Shown piece after piece: positions 32,322 to 41,314 of a DNA stretch of 53,906 nucleotides. Position 1 is the stretch's first letter. Each line of letters opens with the position of its first letter. Under the pieces are notes generated by a model that did no database searches, was not told the origin of the DNA, and saw nothing but the letters and a program-made list of their open reading frames with translations. The stretch is from an uncultured Acidobacteriia bacterium (GTDB lineage: Bacteria; Acidobacteriota; Terriglobia; Bryobacterales; Bryobacteraceae). Made by a program: the position numbers and the translations under genes. Where the stretch lies: positions 1-53,906 of the forward strand of contig CAINNJ010000045.1 of NCBI GenBank assembly GCA_903851195.1, given 5' to 3'.

Positions 32322-35300
32322 TTAGAATGCCAGGCGGAGCATGCCCTGGAGAGTTCCGTTGGTCCCGTAGAAGTTGCTGAAGGAGTAACCGGTGGTGGCC
32401 GGGAACTTGCCGAAGTTCTGGGGGCTGCCGAGGTTCACGGTGTTGTTCGCGGTGCTCAGCCAGACGGTCTGCGGGAAGAGATTGTTCGCGTCCATGCGGA
32501 CGGAGAGCTTGTACTTTTCCTTGTAGGCCCAGGTCTTGGTGATCGAGTATTGCGGCCACCACATCCAGCCGGTTCTCGCGATGCCGGAGCCGGCGTTGCC
32601 CTGCGTGAAGGCGGCGGGGTAGGCGAAGGCGTTGATGTTGTAGAAGGGGTTCTGGGCGGACTGCGGGAAGGTGTTGGGGCCGAGCGAGTAGTTGTCCACG
32701 TTGATCTTCTGGCCGGGGACGATGTTCAGGCCGCCTTCGCCGGGCAGGTAGCGGTTGGGGCTGCCGGCGCTGCTGAAGGTGACGGGCAGGCCGCTGCGGA
32801 CGCTTTGGATGGTGAGGATGGTCCAGCCGCCGATGACCTGGTCGAGGAAAGCGTTGCTGTTCAGGAAGCGGCGGCCTTTGCCGAAGGGCAGATCGTAATT
32901 GACCTGGTTGACCCACTGGAATTTCTGGTCGCTGCCGACGACGGCCTTGGTCTGGCTCCAGTCGTAGAAATTGTAGCCCGAGGTGGCGCCGCCCGCGAGG
33001 TTCTTGCTGTAAGTGAAGAGGAAGTTCGCGGAGAAGCCGGAGCTGAAGCGGTGCTGCATGCGGCCGATGAGCGCGTGGTAAGTGCTGTGGCCGGGGTTCG
33101 TCAGGTAGTTGATGGCGCCGAACTGCGGGTAGGGCAGGTAAGGCTGTGAGTTGGCGTAAACGCTGTTCAGCAGGGTGGTGTCGGTGGATTTGTAAATGGA
33201 CAGCGGCAGGTTGTTGATGTTGACCGAGCCGGTGAGGTGGACGGCGGCGGAGCCCTGGTAGGTGACTTCGGCGAGGTAGTTGGGGCGGAATTCGTACTGG
33301 AAGCCGCCGGACCAGGTCATGGAGTACGGGTTGCGCAGGTGGGAGTCGAAGAACGTCGTGTTGCGGCTGCTGTAGTTCGTCCCGACGAAGGGCGCGGTAC
33401 CGTCGCTGCGGGTGTTGTAAACGATGGGGCCGGGACCCTGGGAGAGATAGAAAGCCGGGAGGGGGTTGCCGGAGTTCTGCTGCACGACGGCCTGGGTGGT
33501 GTATTCGTCCTGACCGAGTTGCTGGACGAGGTCCTGCGTGAAGAAGCCGAAGGAGCCGCGGAAGACGAACTGCGGACGGAAGTTCCAGGCCACGCCGAGG
33601 CGGGGGGTGAAGTTCGCTTTGGCGGGGCTGTAGAGGCCGCCTTTCGGGTGGGTGATGGCGCCTTTGAGGCCGGTGAGCGGGTCGGTGCCGGCGGGGTCGA
33701 ACTGGGATTTCTGGCCGTACTGGGTGTCGGCGGAGGTTTCGTAGTTGTAGCGGACGCCGAAGGAGAGGGTGAGGTCGCGGCGAATGCGCCAGTCGTCCTG
33801 TCCGTAGAACTGGTGCAGGTTCCACTTGGGCAGGTAGTTGGAGAGCAGTTTGGTGAAGGTGGCGGACGAGACCGCGCCGAGTTCGAAGGAGGCGAAGGAG
33901 TTGCCGGTGTTCGGCGTGAGGGGGGCTCCGGTGAGGCCGGAGGTGAAGTTGAACACGCCGGAGGGCTGGGAGGCGGTGACGTCGTTCTCGCGCTGCAGGA
34001 TGCCCTGATAGCCGAATTTCAGGGTGTGGAGGCCGCGCACTTTGGTGAGGTTGTCGGCGATGGTGACGTCTTCGTTGAGCGTGCGGGAGCCGCCGCCGGG
34101 GTTGGCCGACCAGTTGATGGAGCTGTTGCCGGAGCTGACGAAGCCGGGGAAGGTTTCGGGGCCGACGCCGGGGATGCCGAGCGCGGCGGCCCAGCCCTGG
34201 TTGGCGGTGACGGGATACACGTTGTCGTTACGGCGCTGGTAGCCGAGGGACAGTTCGTTGATCACGGTCGGGCTGATGGTGAAGACGTGGCTGAAGGCGA
34301 TGTTGCGTTCGTCGATGGGTTCGGGGCGGCCGAAGGCGAGAGAGGTGTTGTCGATGTCGGTCCAGTGGAAGAGGATGTTTTCGCGGGAGCCGATGACGCG
34401 GTACTTATTCCAGATATAGCGGACGAAGACCTTCTGTTTGTCGTTGATGGTCTGGTCGATTTTGCCGAGGTAAGCCTGGCGGTCGGAGATGTAGTGATTG
34501 CCGGCGATGAAGTTGTTGGTGGGGCCGGTGGTGGTGAAGGTGGTGGGCAGGTTCGGCAGGTTGTAGGGGTTCAGGGAGAGGAACTTCAGGGCGACGGGGT
34601 CGAAGCGGCTTTTGGGGATGGTCTTATTGGCGAAGGCGGTGGCGGTGTAGCCGGTGCCATCGGCGCAGCTGGCTTTGGTGCAGGTGAGGGTTTTGGGGTC
34701 GTAGATCGGGTAGCCGAGGCCGTTGAAATTGAAGTCGCCGTTGAGCATGTCCTGGGTGGGAACGGAGACGGTGGCGTAGTTCTGTTCATGGTCGTAGTCG
34801 AGACGCCAGCCGAGGAGGAAGAAGGTGCGGTTTTTGCCGTTGTAGAGTTTGGGGATGACGATGGGACCGCTCATCGTCGTATTGAAGTTGTGGTATTCGA
34901 AAGGCGTGTTGGTGGCGCCCTGGTTGAACTTCTGGCGGTGCAGCCAGGCTTTGTTGATGTAGCGTTCTTCGGCGGAGAAGTGGAGTTCGTTGGTGCCGCT
35001 TTTGGTGGTGAGGTTGTAAGCGCCGCCGGCGGAGTGGCCGATTTCGGCGGGGATGCCGGTGGTGAAGACCTGCGCTTCCTGGAGGGTGTCGACGGGGGGC
35101 GTGATCAGGGTGTTGGTATCGCCCAGCGCTTTGCCGAGGGCCTGTTTGGCGGTAACGCCGTCGAGCGTGTAGTTCATCTGGGATTCGGGCTGGCCGAGGA
35201 TGTGATAGCTGCCGTCGTTATTCGCCTGCGCGCCTTCGAGATAGTACATGAAGTGCTGGGGCTTGGACTGGGGGATGGGCTCGTCGTGGATGTCTTTGGC

Positions 35301-35711
35301 GGTGGCGATGCCGCCGACGACGGCACTGTCGGTCTGCAGCAGGGCGGCCTGGGCGGTGACTTTGATTTCTTCGGAGACGGCGCCGACCTGGAGTTTGACG
35401 TCGATGCGGGGCGTTTCTCCGGCGTTGAAGAGGAGGCCGGTCTGCTCGTATTTTTTGAAGCCGGGGGCTTCGATGGATAACTGGTAGTTGCCGACGTTGA
35501 GGAAGGGAACGTAGTACGCGCCGTCCTCATTGGTCTTGCCGCGGGTGGCGACGTTGGTGTCGACGTTGGTGACCGTGACGGCGGCGTTGGCGATGGTGGC
35601 GCCGCTCGAATCCGTGACATTGCCGACCAGCGTGGCGGTGCGGAGATTCTGCGCGCAGATGGAAGGTGCGGCGGCGAGTGCCAGCAGGGCACAAATTCCC
35701 AGTTTCTTCAT
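32322..35711 (-). CDS. TonB-dependent receptor, Oar-like, second copy
   Basis: A 1129-residue outer-membrane receptor with signal peptide MKKLGICALLALAAAPSICA. The carboxypeptidase-regulatory-like domain covers about residues 22-105 (TLVGNVTDSSGATIANAAVT; GAYYVPFLNVGNYQLSIEAP). The plug includes MNYTLDGVTAKQALGKALGD and AGGAYNLTTKSGTNELHFSA, followed by a long barrel ending NGTLQGMLRLAF with the terminal Phe. AGAGG ten bases before the ATG at 35711 supports this start. It is not closely related to the receptor at 17988-21431 apart from architecture. No SusD-like gene or dedicated hydrolase is attached, so the ligand is unknown. Confidence 0.92.
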   Translation of the reverse strand: MKKLGICALLALAAAPSICAQNLRTATLVGNVTDSSGATIANAAVTVTNVDTNVATRGKTNEDGAYYVPFLNVGNYQLSIEAPGFKKYEQTGLLFNAGETPRIDVKLQVGAVSEEIKVTAQAALLQTDSAVVGGIATAKDIHDEPIPQSKPQHFMYYLEGAQANNDGSYHILGQPESQMNYTLDGVTAKQALGKALGDTNTLITPPVDTLQEAQVFTTGIPAEIGHSAGGAYNLTTKSGTNELHFSAEERYINKAWLHRQKFNQGATNTPFEYHNFNTTMSGPIVIPKLYNGKNRTFFLLGWRLDYDHEQNYATVSVPTQDMLNGDFNFNGLGYPIYDPKTLTCTKASCADGTGYTATAFANKTIPKSRFDPVALKFLSLNPYNLPNLPTTFTTTGPTNNFIAGNHYISDRQAYLGKIDQTINDKQKVFVRYIWNKYRVIGSRENILFHWTDIDNTSLAFGRPEPIDERNIAFSHVFTISPTVINELSLGYQRRNDNVYPVTANQGWAAALGIPGVGPETFPGFVSSGNSSINWSANPGGGSRTLNEDVTIADNLTKVRGLHTLKFGYQGILQRENDVTASQPSGVFNFTSGLTGAPLTPNTGNSFASFELGAVSSATFTKLLSNYLPKWNLHQFYGQDDWRIRRDLTLSFGVRYNYETSADTQYGQKSQFDPAGTDPLTGLKGAITHPKGGLYSPAKANFTPRLGVAWNFRPQFVFRGSFGFFTQDLVQQLGQDEYTTQAVVQQNSGNPLPAFYLSQGPGPIVYNTRSDGTAPFVGTNYSSRNTTFFDSHLRNPYSMTWSGGFQYEFRPNYLAEVTYQGSAAVHLTGSVNINNLPLSIYKSTDTTLLNSVYANSQPYLPYPQFGAINYLTNPGHSTYHALIGRMQHRFSSGFSANFLFTYSKNLAGGATSGYNFYDWSQTKAVVGSDQKFQWVNQVNYDLPFGKGRRFLNSNAFLDQVIGGWTILTIQSVRSGLPVTFSSAGSPNRYLPGEGGLNIVPGQKINVDNYSLGPNTFPQSAQNPFYNINAFAYPAAFTQGNAGSGIARTGWMWWPQYSITKTWAYKEKYKLSVRMDANNLFPQTVWLSTANNTVNLGSPQNFGKFPATTGYSFSNFYGTNGTLQGMLRLAF

Positions 35712-35820
35712 GGACTGATAACCTCTTGTTGGTGAAGCCATCAGATCATGGATCGGCCGCGCAGTCACCTGACTTTAGTTGGGGTCTCTTTGGTTGGTGT
35801 TTCGGGAAAGGCGGGTGGAG

Positions 35821-36096
35821 ATGAACATATTCGAATTTGCCGCCATGCTGAAAGAAGCGACCGGGTGCGAGGTGCGGGCGTTTCAGAGTTTTCGGGAGAG
35901 GCCGGACGAGCAGCGGACGATGGAGACGATTCTGGCGGGGCACGGGACGGAAATCGATGTGGACGATTTTCTGCGGCGCGAGGTGAAGCCGGCGGGGCTG
36001 GTGGTCGCGTATCTGAATCATGAGACGGAAGTGCCGCGGGTTTATGAGATGAGCGAGGAAGTGTCGGAGAACTGGCGGCAGCGGGCGACGTCATGA
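35821..36096 (+). CDS. Small soluble protein of unknown function
   Basis: A 91-residue protein starting MNIFEFAAMLKEATGCEVRA, with a GGTGGAG site directly before the ATG. It has no signal peptide or membrane segment and ends in an acidic helical tail (RVYEMSEEVSENWRQRA). I recognise no family. It overlaps the cytochrome gene as ATGA, so the two products are coupled, which suggests a function with that cytochrome or simply shared expression. Confidence 0.75.
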   Translation: MNIFEFAAMLKEATGCEVRAFQSFRERPDEQRTMETILAGHGTEIDVDDFLRREVKPAGLVVAYLNHETEVPRVYEMSEEVSENWRQRATS

Positions 36097-36413
36097 GGGG
36101 GATGATTTTGGGGGCTCTGGTCGCTTTGGTCGGTGCGGCGGCGGGGGAACAGAAGCCGGATGCTTCGAAGGGTAATGAGACGTTCGATGAGCAGTGCAGT
36201 TCGTGTCATTACGCGGATCGTATCGACGATAAGGTGGGGCCGGGTTTGAAGTGGCTCTACAGCAAGGGCAAGCTGGATGCGAACGGGAAGCCGGTGAATG
36301 ACGCGAATGTGCTCGGGATGATTAACCGGGGCGGGAAACAAATGCCTGCGTTTAAAAACACGCTTACGGAAGAAGATAAGAGTAATTTACTGGCATATTT
36401 GAAGACGCTCTGA
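36093..36413 (+). CDS. Small c-type cytochrome
   Basis: A 106-residue monohaem cytochrome c. The first ~20 residues (MRGMILGALVALVGAAAG) are a signal peptide for Sec export. CSSCH at about residues 35-39 binds haem covalently, and the Met in NRGGKQMPAF is the likely sixth ligand. KVGPGLKWLYSKGKL and EEDKSNLLAYLKTL are typical class I segments. It would carry electrons in the periplasm, partner unknown. Its 3' third has a decayed copy at 38564-38682, showing that this gene was once part of a duplicated segment. Confidence 0.92.
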   Translation: MRGMILGALVALVGAAAGEQKPDASKGNETFDEQCSSCHYADRIDDKVGPGLKWLYSKGKLDANGKPVNDANVLGMINRGGKQMPAFKNTLTEEDKSNLLAYLKTL

Positions 36414-36491
36414 GCGTGCTGAAATAAAAACGACATAAATTGCCGTTGCGTGGCTTTTTGATCAATAATACCCGGTGAATCGGTGATTTTA

Positions 36492-36520
36492 TTGACATTA
36501 TTCCTGCCGTGTAGTACCTT
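36492..36520 (+). promoter_or_regulatory. Promoter of the first PEP-CTERM gene, leaderless arrangement
   Basis: TTGACA (36492-36497), a 17-bp spacer and TACCTT (36515-36520) lie only six bases before the ATG at 36527, so the transcript would begin at or next to the start codon. There is no Shine-Dalgarno sequence before the ATG. The same layout is kept at 37543-37571 in front of the paralog. The upstream block AATACCCGGT is conserved in both. Confidence 0.6.
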
Positions 36521-36526
36521 TCAGCG

Positions 36527-37150
36527 ATGAATATCACAGCGACGCGCCTCGCTCTGGCCGCATTTTTTTTGGCGTCGGCGGTTATTCCGCCGGCCCGTGC
36601 AGGCACCATTTTTGACAACACATCCGCTTCGGCAGACGATTATTGGATTTGCTCGGGCGGCGCGCCCTGCGGTCAGGCGTTTACGACCGTCGCGGCGGGC
36701 GAGACTGTCACGGGAGTGGCGCTGGACGTTTCTGATGTCACTACCCCAAGCGCGATCCATATCGATTTGTACTCCGACAGCGGTTCGAGTTTGCTCGGGA
36801 CCAGGATTGGGCAACTCGGAACCATCTCACCCAGTTCCGGTACAAACTCGGCCGGTTTGGTGGTTGTGACGCTGACCGGCAATCCTGTCCTGGCGCCAAA
36901 CACGAGGTACTGGATCGTTTTCGCTCCAACGGATGGCGGCGCCGTGTGGAAATCCACGTATCAGTTATCCGATGCCAATTTGTTTTACACCGATAGTGGC
37001 TCCATAACATACTCCGCGGAGAACTACATCATGAGTGTTACGGGCACGGAAGCCTCAGCCACACCCGAGCCCGCGACTTTTGCCGGTTGTCTGGTGGCAG
37101 CCGGAATGGCAGCCGTTTTTGGACGGCGCCGCTTCCATTCAGCGCGTTAA
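36527..37150 (+). CDS. PEP-CTERM protein, first paralog
   Basis: A 207-residue exported protein. MNITATRLALAAFFLASAVI is the signal peptide, ending near PPARAG. The mature beta-rich domain (TIFDNTSASADDYWICSGGA onward) has a Cys pair near its start. The C-terminus TPEPATFAGCLVAAGMAAVF followed by GRRRF is a PEP-CTERM sorting signal: Pro-Glu-Pro, a hydrophobic helix and basic residues, recognised by exosortase. No exosortase gene is in the window. The central domain resembles choice-of-anchor/GSxxL-type beta sandwiches (YSDSGSSLLGTRIGQLGTIS). The paralog at 37578-38219 is nearly identical at both ends and differs in the middle. Confidence 0.92.
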   Translation: MNITATRLALAAFFLASAVIPPARAGTIFDNTSASADDYWICSGGAPCGQAFTTVAAGETVTGVALDVSDVTTPSAIHIDLYSDSGSSLLGTRIGQLGTISPSSGTNSAGLVVVTLTGNPVLAPNTRYWIVFAPTDGGAVWKSTYQLSDANLFYTDSGSITYSAENYIMSVTGTEASATPEPATFAGCLVAAGMAAVFGRRRFHSAR

Positions 37151-37174
37151 ATTCCAAAAGCTTTAACACGGCAG

Positions 37175-37225
37175 CAGGCCGGTTCCGGAACTGCGTGAAA
37201 GACCGCAATGTCCGGAACCGGCCTG
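37175..37225 (+). terminator. Perfect 15-bp hairpin after the first PEP-CTERM gene
   Basis: CAGGCCGGTTCCGGA (37175-37189) and TCCGGAACCGGCCTG (37211-37225) are exact inverted repeats around a 21-base loop. There is no T-tract after it, so it may act as a transcript-stabilising or Rho-assisted end and not as a classical intrinsic terminator. A diverged version follows the paralog. Confidence 0.5.
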
Positions 37226-37265
37226 TCTGAACTGAAGGCGCCCGGCGCGGAATGCAAAAAAGTGC

Positions 37266-37512
37266 GGATTTTATCGATTACTCGGTTCTTTATCACGGGC
37301 AATCGACGGGGGCGGGTCCGGCGGTCAGGAGTTTACGACTGCCGGGGCGAGCGGGACGCTCACGGGAGTGACACCGGATCCTGGCGGCTTTGGCAGCCTG
37401 GCGGGGGTCAACGTGGATTCGTACTCGGGCCGAGCCCGCGAATTTCGCCGGTTGTCCGGTGGCCGCGGGAATCGCAGCCGTTTTTGGACGGCGCCGCTTT
37501 ATCGGTTTTTGA
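37266..37512 (+). pseudogene. Decayed PEP-CTERM gene copy
   Basis: The segment resembles parts of the flanking PEP-CTERM genes: GGTCAGGAGTTTACGACTGC corresponds to GGTCAGGCGTTTACGACCG, and the end reads PANFAGCPVAAGIAAVFGRR, matching the sorting signal of the intact copies. The start codon and signal peptide are lost and the middle is deleted. It directly precedes the promoter of the second intact gene. Confidence 0.8.
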
Positions 37513-37542
37513 TTAGTAATACCCGGTAAAGCGGTGAATTTA

Positions 37543-37571
37543 TTGACATTATTCCTGCCATATGATACTTT
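37543..37571 (+). promoter_or_regulatory. Promoter of the second PEP-CTERM gene, leaderless arrangement
   Basis: TTGACA (37543-37548), 17 bp, TACTTT (37566-37571), then six bases to the ATG at 37578. The spacing is identical to that of the first copy, and there is again no Shine-Dalgarno sequence. The sequence between the boxes is conserved (TTATTCCTGCC). Confidence 0.6.
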
Positions 37572-37577
37572 CCCAAA

Positions 37578-38219
37578 ATGAATATCACAGCGTCGCGGCT
37601 CGCTCTGGCCGCATTTTTTTTGGCGTCGGCGGTTATTCCGCCGGCCCGCGCAGGCACCATTTTCGACAACACATCCGCTTCAGCGGACGATAATTGGGAG
37701 TGCTACGGCGTCGGGCAGCCCTGCGGTCAGGCGTTTACGACCGGCACGGCGGGCGAGACGGTCACGGGAGTGGCGCTGGACCTTTATCTGAACCCTGATA
37801 ACGGCGACACTACCCCAAGCGCGATCCATGTCGATTGGTACTCCGACAGCGGTTCGAGTTTGCTCGGGACCAGGATTGGGCAACTCGGAACCATCTCACC
37901 CGGTTCCGTTCCAGCCTCGTCCGGTTTGGTGAGTGTGACGCTGACCGCCAATCCGGTCCTGGCGCCAAACACGAGGTACTGGATCGTTCTCACTGCAGTG
38001 GACGGCGACGTCAACTGGGACTCCACGTATCAGTTATCCGACGCCGATTTGTTTTACACCAATGGTAGCGACATAACATACTCCGCGGAAAACTACATCA
38101 TGAGTGTTGTGGGCACGGAAGCCTCGCCCACACCTGAGCCCGCGACTTTTGCCGGTTGTCTGGTGGCAGCCGGAATGGCAGCCGTTTTTGGACGGCGCCG
38201 CTTCAAAGCAATGCGGTAG
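37578..38219 (+). CDS. PEP-CTERM protein, second paralog
   Basis: A 213-residue paralog of the protein at 36527-37150, with almost the same signal peptide and the sorting signal TPEPATFAGCLVAAGMAAVF followed by GRRRF. It differs by a few insertions (for example NPDNGDTTPSAIHVDWY) and substitutions in the central sandwich, with the Cys pair kept (WECYGVGQPCGQ). The two signal-peptide ends are more alike than the middles, which indicates recent duplication followed by divergence or gene conversion. It would be exported and processed by exosortase; its surface role is unknown. Confidence 0.92.
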   Translation: MNITASRLALAAFFLASAVIPPARAGTIFDNTSASADDNWECYGVGQPCGQAFTTGTAGETVTGVALDLYLNPDNGDTTPSAIHVDWYSDSGSSLLGTRIGQLGTISPGSVPASSGLVSVTLTANPVLAPNTRYWIVLTAVDGDVNWDSTYQLSDADLFYTNGSDITYSAENYIMSVVGTEASPTPEPATFAGCLVAAGMAAVFGRRRFKAMR

Positions 38220-38243
38220 AACCACTCCGTTTCCAATTGGCGG

Positions 38244-38292
38244 CAGGCCGGGGCGGGAATTGCGTGAGTACCGCATGTTCCGAACCGGCCTG
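38244..38292 (+). repeat. Diverged hairpin after the second PEP-CTERM gene
   Basis: CAGGCCGGGGCGGGA (38244-38258) and TTCCGAACCGGCCTG (38278-38292) are imperfect inverted repeats with a loop similar to that at 37190-37210. This is the paralogous copy of the perfect hairpin at 37175-37225, with the inner stem decayed. Confidence 0.5.
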
Positions 38293-38450
38293 ACTGGTTT
38301 CGAAGCACCCGGCGAATAACGAAACAAAGGCAGTGACTCTATCGATAAGCCGTCGCATATCGACAGATTTTTGGAATTATTCGTTCCCGCGCGCTTTCAA
38401 CAATAAATTACAGTGCCCGGTTCGCTTCCGACAAGGTTTTCGTGCATCAG

Positions 38451-38682
38451 GGATTATGCCGCCGGCCATCCGGGCGTAAATTTTGACAATATTTCTGCTT
38501 CGGCAGACGATCCCCGCCGCGAGGGAATCAAGGGCTGCGCACGCGGCACGGGCTCCGGCAGAGCCAAACTGGACGCGAACGGCAAGCCCGGGATTGGTGC
38601 GAATATGCTCGGGATGATGAACCGGGGCGGGAAGCGGATGCCCTGGTTTCAGAGCACGGTTACCGGATTCCTGAAAACGCCT
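38451..38682 (+). pseudogene. Chimeric remnant: PEP-CTERM start joined to cytochrome c end
   Basis: Positions 38451-38511 resemble the signal-peptide/early mature region of the PEP-CTERM genes (ATTATGCCGCCGGCC, then VNFDNISASADD). Positions 38564-38682 resemble the C-terminal third of the small cytochrome (KLDANGKPGIGANMLGMMNR and GGKRMPWF against the intact GGKQMPAF). The haem motif is absent. The order is explained by a tandem cytochrome/PEP-CTERM array with a deletion between the two parts. Confidence 0.75.
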
Positions 38683-39103
38683 TGCAGATTAGCGAGATTG
38701 GCAGGCCGACCAGGAGCACGACGGCGAGGACTCCGTTGACGAAGGGCCAGCCGAAGAAGGCTGGCTGTCCGGCTTTCGAGAGCAGCAGGACGATCAGGTT
38801 CATGAAGGCATAGACTCCCGCGCCGTAAAGCAGGCCGGAGATGATGGCGTGTTGCCGGGCGAAGGGGAGGCGGCGGCTGATCAGAAAGAAAAGGATTGTT
38901 GCGGTGAAGGCGATCAGGTAGTGCAGCGCGGCGCCGAGTAGGGCGGTTTTCGCGCCGCCCTGGAAGGACGCGCGACCGAGCAGACCGGCGGCGATGGATT
39001 GCAGGATTCGCACGGGGCTGACGCCGCGGAAGCCGTAGAAGATGAAGGCGTCGAGGATGTCGAGAGTCCCGGCGATCAGGCCGGCGGTGAGGATGGCGCG
39101 CAT
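38660..39103 (-). CDS. Four-helix membrane protein of unknown function
   Basis: A 147-residue inner-membrane protein with about four hydrophobic segments: MRAILTAGLIAGTLDILDAF, GAALHYLIAFTATILFFLIS, IISGLLYGAGVYAFMNLIVL and NGVLAVVLLVGLPISLI. The segment GVSPVRILQSIAAGLLGRAS recurs in an uncharacterised family of small membrane proteins in soil bacteria. It lies just downstream of the S9 peptidase gene (7 bp gap), so it may be in the same transcript. Its 3' end overlaps the chimeric remnant on the other strand. Confidence 0.8.
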   Translation of the reverse strand: MRAILTAGLIAGTLDILDAFIFYGFRGVSPVRILQSIAAGLLGRASFQGGAKTALLGAALHYLIAFTATILFFLISRRLPFARQHAIISGLLYGAGVYAFMNLIVLLLSKAGQPAFFGWPFVNGVLAVVLLVGLPISLICKAFSGIR

Positions 39104-39110
39104 CGGGTTT

Positions 39111-41231
39111 CTAATGCCCGGTCATGCCGAGGGCTTCGGAGAGGAAGGCGAAGCGGTCGGCCCATTCGTCGATTTGCTTGGAGGTGGGCTTGCCCGCGCC
39201 GTGGCCGGAACGGGTGTCCACGCGGAGAAGGATGGGCGCGGGGCCTTCCTGGGCGTGCTGCAGGGCGGCGGCGTATTTGAGGCTGTGGCCGGGCATCACG
39301 CGGTCGTCATGGTCGGCGGTGGTGATGAGGGTGGGCGGGTACTTGACGCCGACGCGGACGTTGTGGAGGGGTGAGTAGGCGCGGAGGACTTTGAAGTCTT
39401 CGGGGTTGTCGGGCGAGCCGTATTCGCCGACCCACTGGGTGCCGAAGCCGAATTTGTGGAAACGGAGCATGTCCATGACGCCGACGGCGGGCATGGCGGC
39501 GCCGAAGAGTTCGGGTCGTTGGTTGAGGACGGCACCGATAAGGAGGCCTCCGTTGCTGCCGCCGAAGATGGCGAGTTTCGGCGTGGAGGTGTAGTGGTTG
39601 GCGATGAGCCACTCGCCGGCGGCAATGAAATCGTCAAACACGTTCTGCTTTTTTGCGCGCATGCCGGCTTCGTGCCAGGCCTCGCCGTATTCCGAGCCGC
39701 CGCGCAGGCAGGCGACGGCGTAGATGCCGCCGAGTTCCATCCAGGTGGCGACGGCGGGGCTGTAGGCGGGCGTCATGGAGATGTCGAAGCCGCCATAGGC
39801 GTAGAGCAGCGTGGGGTTTTGGCCGTCGAGGCGGAGCCCTTTTTTGTAGCTCAGGAAGAGGGGGACGCGGGTGCCGTCTTTGCTGTTGTAGAAGACCTGT
39901 TTAGTTTCGTAGTCGCCGGGGCGGAAGACGTTATTGGTGGGGCGAACGGGCGCGCTTTTGCCGGTGGTGAGGTCGAGGCGGTACTGGGCGGGGGGCTGGG
40001 TGTAGCTGGTAAAGCTGTAGAAGGCTTCGGTGTCGGCCTGGCGGGCGGGCGAGAAGTAAGCGGTGCCAAGGCCGGGCATCTCGACGTCGGAGATCGGTTT
40101 GCCCTGCAGCGTGCAGAGACGCGCGGCGGTGTGGGCATCCTTCATGTAAACGAGCAGGAGTTTGCCGCCGGCGAGCAGCGCTTCGTCGAGTTTGTCGGGC
40201 TGTTGAGGGACGATCTCTTTCCAGTTGGCGCGGGCGTGGCTGGTGAGGTCGATGGCGACGATGCGGCCGCGCGGGGCGTTGAAGGTGGTGCGGACGTAGA
40301 GGAGGGAGCCGACGACGCCGAGGGGGTCATAGCCGGCATCGGGCCCGGGGGTGAGTTCAACGGTTTTGGGAGCGGCGTCGCGGAGGTTCTGGAAGGCCAG
40401 CATTTCGCGGCCGGGCTCACCGGGTTCCATGTGGAAGATCAGGTACGGCGAGCCTTCCATGACGGAGGCGACGAGGGTCCAGGCGGGGTCGGCGGGGCGT
40501 TCGTAGACGAGCTTGTCGGCGGATTGGGGGTCGCCGAGTTTGTGGAAGTAGATCTTATGGTGCAGGGCGGCGGCGGTGAGGAGTTGTTCGGGGGCGGGTT
40601 CGGGGAAGCGGGAGTAGTAGAAGCCGTGGTCGTCGGCGGCCCAGTGGACGGAATAGCCTTTGGACCAGCGCACGAGGTCGGGGAGATCCTTGCCCGTGGC
40701 GACGTCACGGACGCGCCATTCGTCCCAGTCGGAACCCGCCTGCGCGATGGCGTAGGCGAAGAGTTTGCCGTTCCAGCTGACGGCGTGGGGGCCGAGGGCG
40801 GCGGTGCCGTCCTGCCGGTAGGTGTTGGGGTCGAGGAGGACGCGCGGGGTGCCGTTCAGGGTGTCGGTGACATAGACGACGGCCTGGTTCTGCAGGCCGG
40901 TGTTGAGGCGGTAGAAGTAGGGGCCGGCCTTTTCGAGGCCGCTGAACTTTTCGTAGTCCCAGAGGGCGGTGAGGCGGGTTTTGATGGCGTCGCGGCCCGG
41001 GATCTTCGCGAGCCAGGCGAAGGTTAGCTGGTTCTCCTGTTCGACGAAGTTTTGGGTGGTCGGGGCGTCGGCGTTTTCAAGGGTGCGGTAGGGGTCGGGG
41101 ACTTTGGTTCCGTGCAGGTCGTCGGTCTGGTCAGACTTCGGCGGCGTGGGGTAGGTGAGGCGCACCTGCGCGCAGAGGCCGACGGCACTCAGGATCGCGA
41201 GGGCCAGCAGTTGGTGCAAAGGAAAAGTCAC
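39111..41231 (-). CDS. Exported prolyl oligopeptidase family serine peptidase (S9A)
   Basis: A 706-residue peptidase with signal peptide [20 protein letters not shown]. The N-terminal region [20 protein letters not shown] is the conserved start of S9A enzymes, followed by a seven-bladed propeller (about 75-420) and an alpha/beta-hydrolase domain. The triad is visible: Ser in [12 protein letters not shown], Asp in [12 protein letters not shown] and His in [31 protein letters not shown] also matches. The enzyme cuts short peptides after proline in the periplasm and is not divided or truncated. It is divergent from the M28 gene. Confidence 0.92.
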   Translation of the reverse strand: MTFPLHQLLALAILSAVGLCAQVRLTYPTPPKSDQTDDLHGTKVPDPYRTLENADAPTTQNFVEQENQLTFAWLAKIPGRDAIKTRLTALWDYEKFSGLEKAGPYFYRLNTGLQNQAVVYVTDTLNGTPRVLLDPNTYRQDGTAALGPHAVSWNGKLFAYAIAQAGSDWDEWRVRDVATGKDLPDLVRWSKGYSVHWAADDHGFYYSRFPEPAPEQLLTAAALHHKIYFHKLGDPQSADKLVYERPADPAWTLVASVMEGSPYLIFHMEPGEPGREMLAFQNLRDAAPKTVELTPGPDAGYDPLGVVGSLLYVRTTFNAPRGRIVAIDLTSHARANWKEIVPQQPDKLDEALLAGGKLLLVYMKDAHTAARLCTLQGKPISDVEMPGLGTAYFSPARQADTEAFYSFTSYTQPPAQYRLDLTTGKSAPVRPTNNVFRPGDYETKQVFYNSKDGTRVPLFLSYKKGLRLDGQNPTLLYAYGGFDISMTPAYSPAVATWMELGGIYAVACLRGGSEYGEAWHEAGMRAKKQNVFDDFIAAGEWLIANHYTSTPKLAIFGGSNGGLLIGAVLNQRPELFGAAMPAVGVMDMLRFHKFGFGTQWVGEYGSPDNPEDFKVLRAYSPLHNVRVGVKYPPTLITTADHDDRVMPGHSLKYAAALQHAQEGPAPILLRVDTRSGHGAGKPTSKQIDEWADRFAFLSEALGMTGH

Positions 41232-41314
41232 GGGGGAATTGTCTCATGTCAGGGGAGGGTATTGAGTAAGTCCTGGGCGGCGCGAGTTTAACCAGCTTGT
41301 GCTACCTTCTTCCC

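Noticed and set aside
33237-35480. 747-codon open frame opposite the second TonB receptor
   Set aside because: Low-complexity Gly/Val/Glu/Ala composition and exact mirroring of the receptor codons show it is a shadow.
17988-35711. SusC/SusD-type polysaccharide utilisation loci around the two receptors
   Set aside because: No SusD-like lipoprotein and no adjacent glycoside hydrolases; both receptors have the Oar-like architecture.
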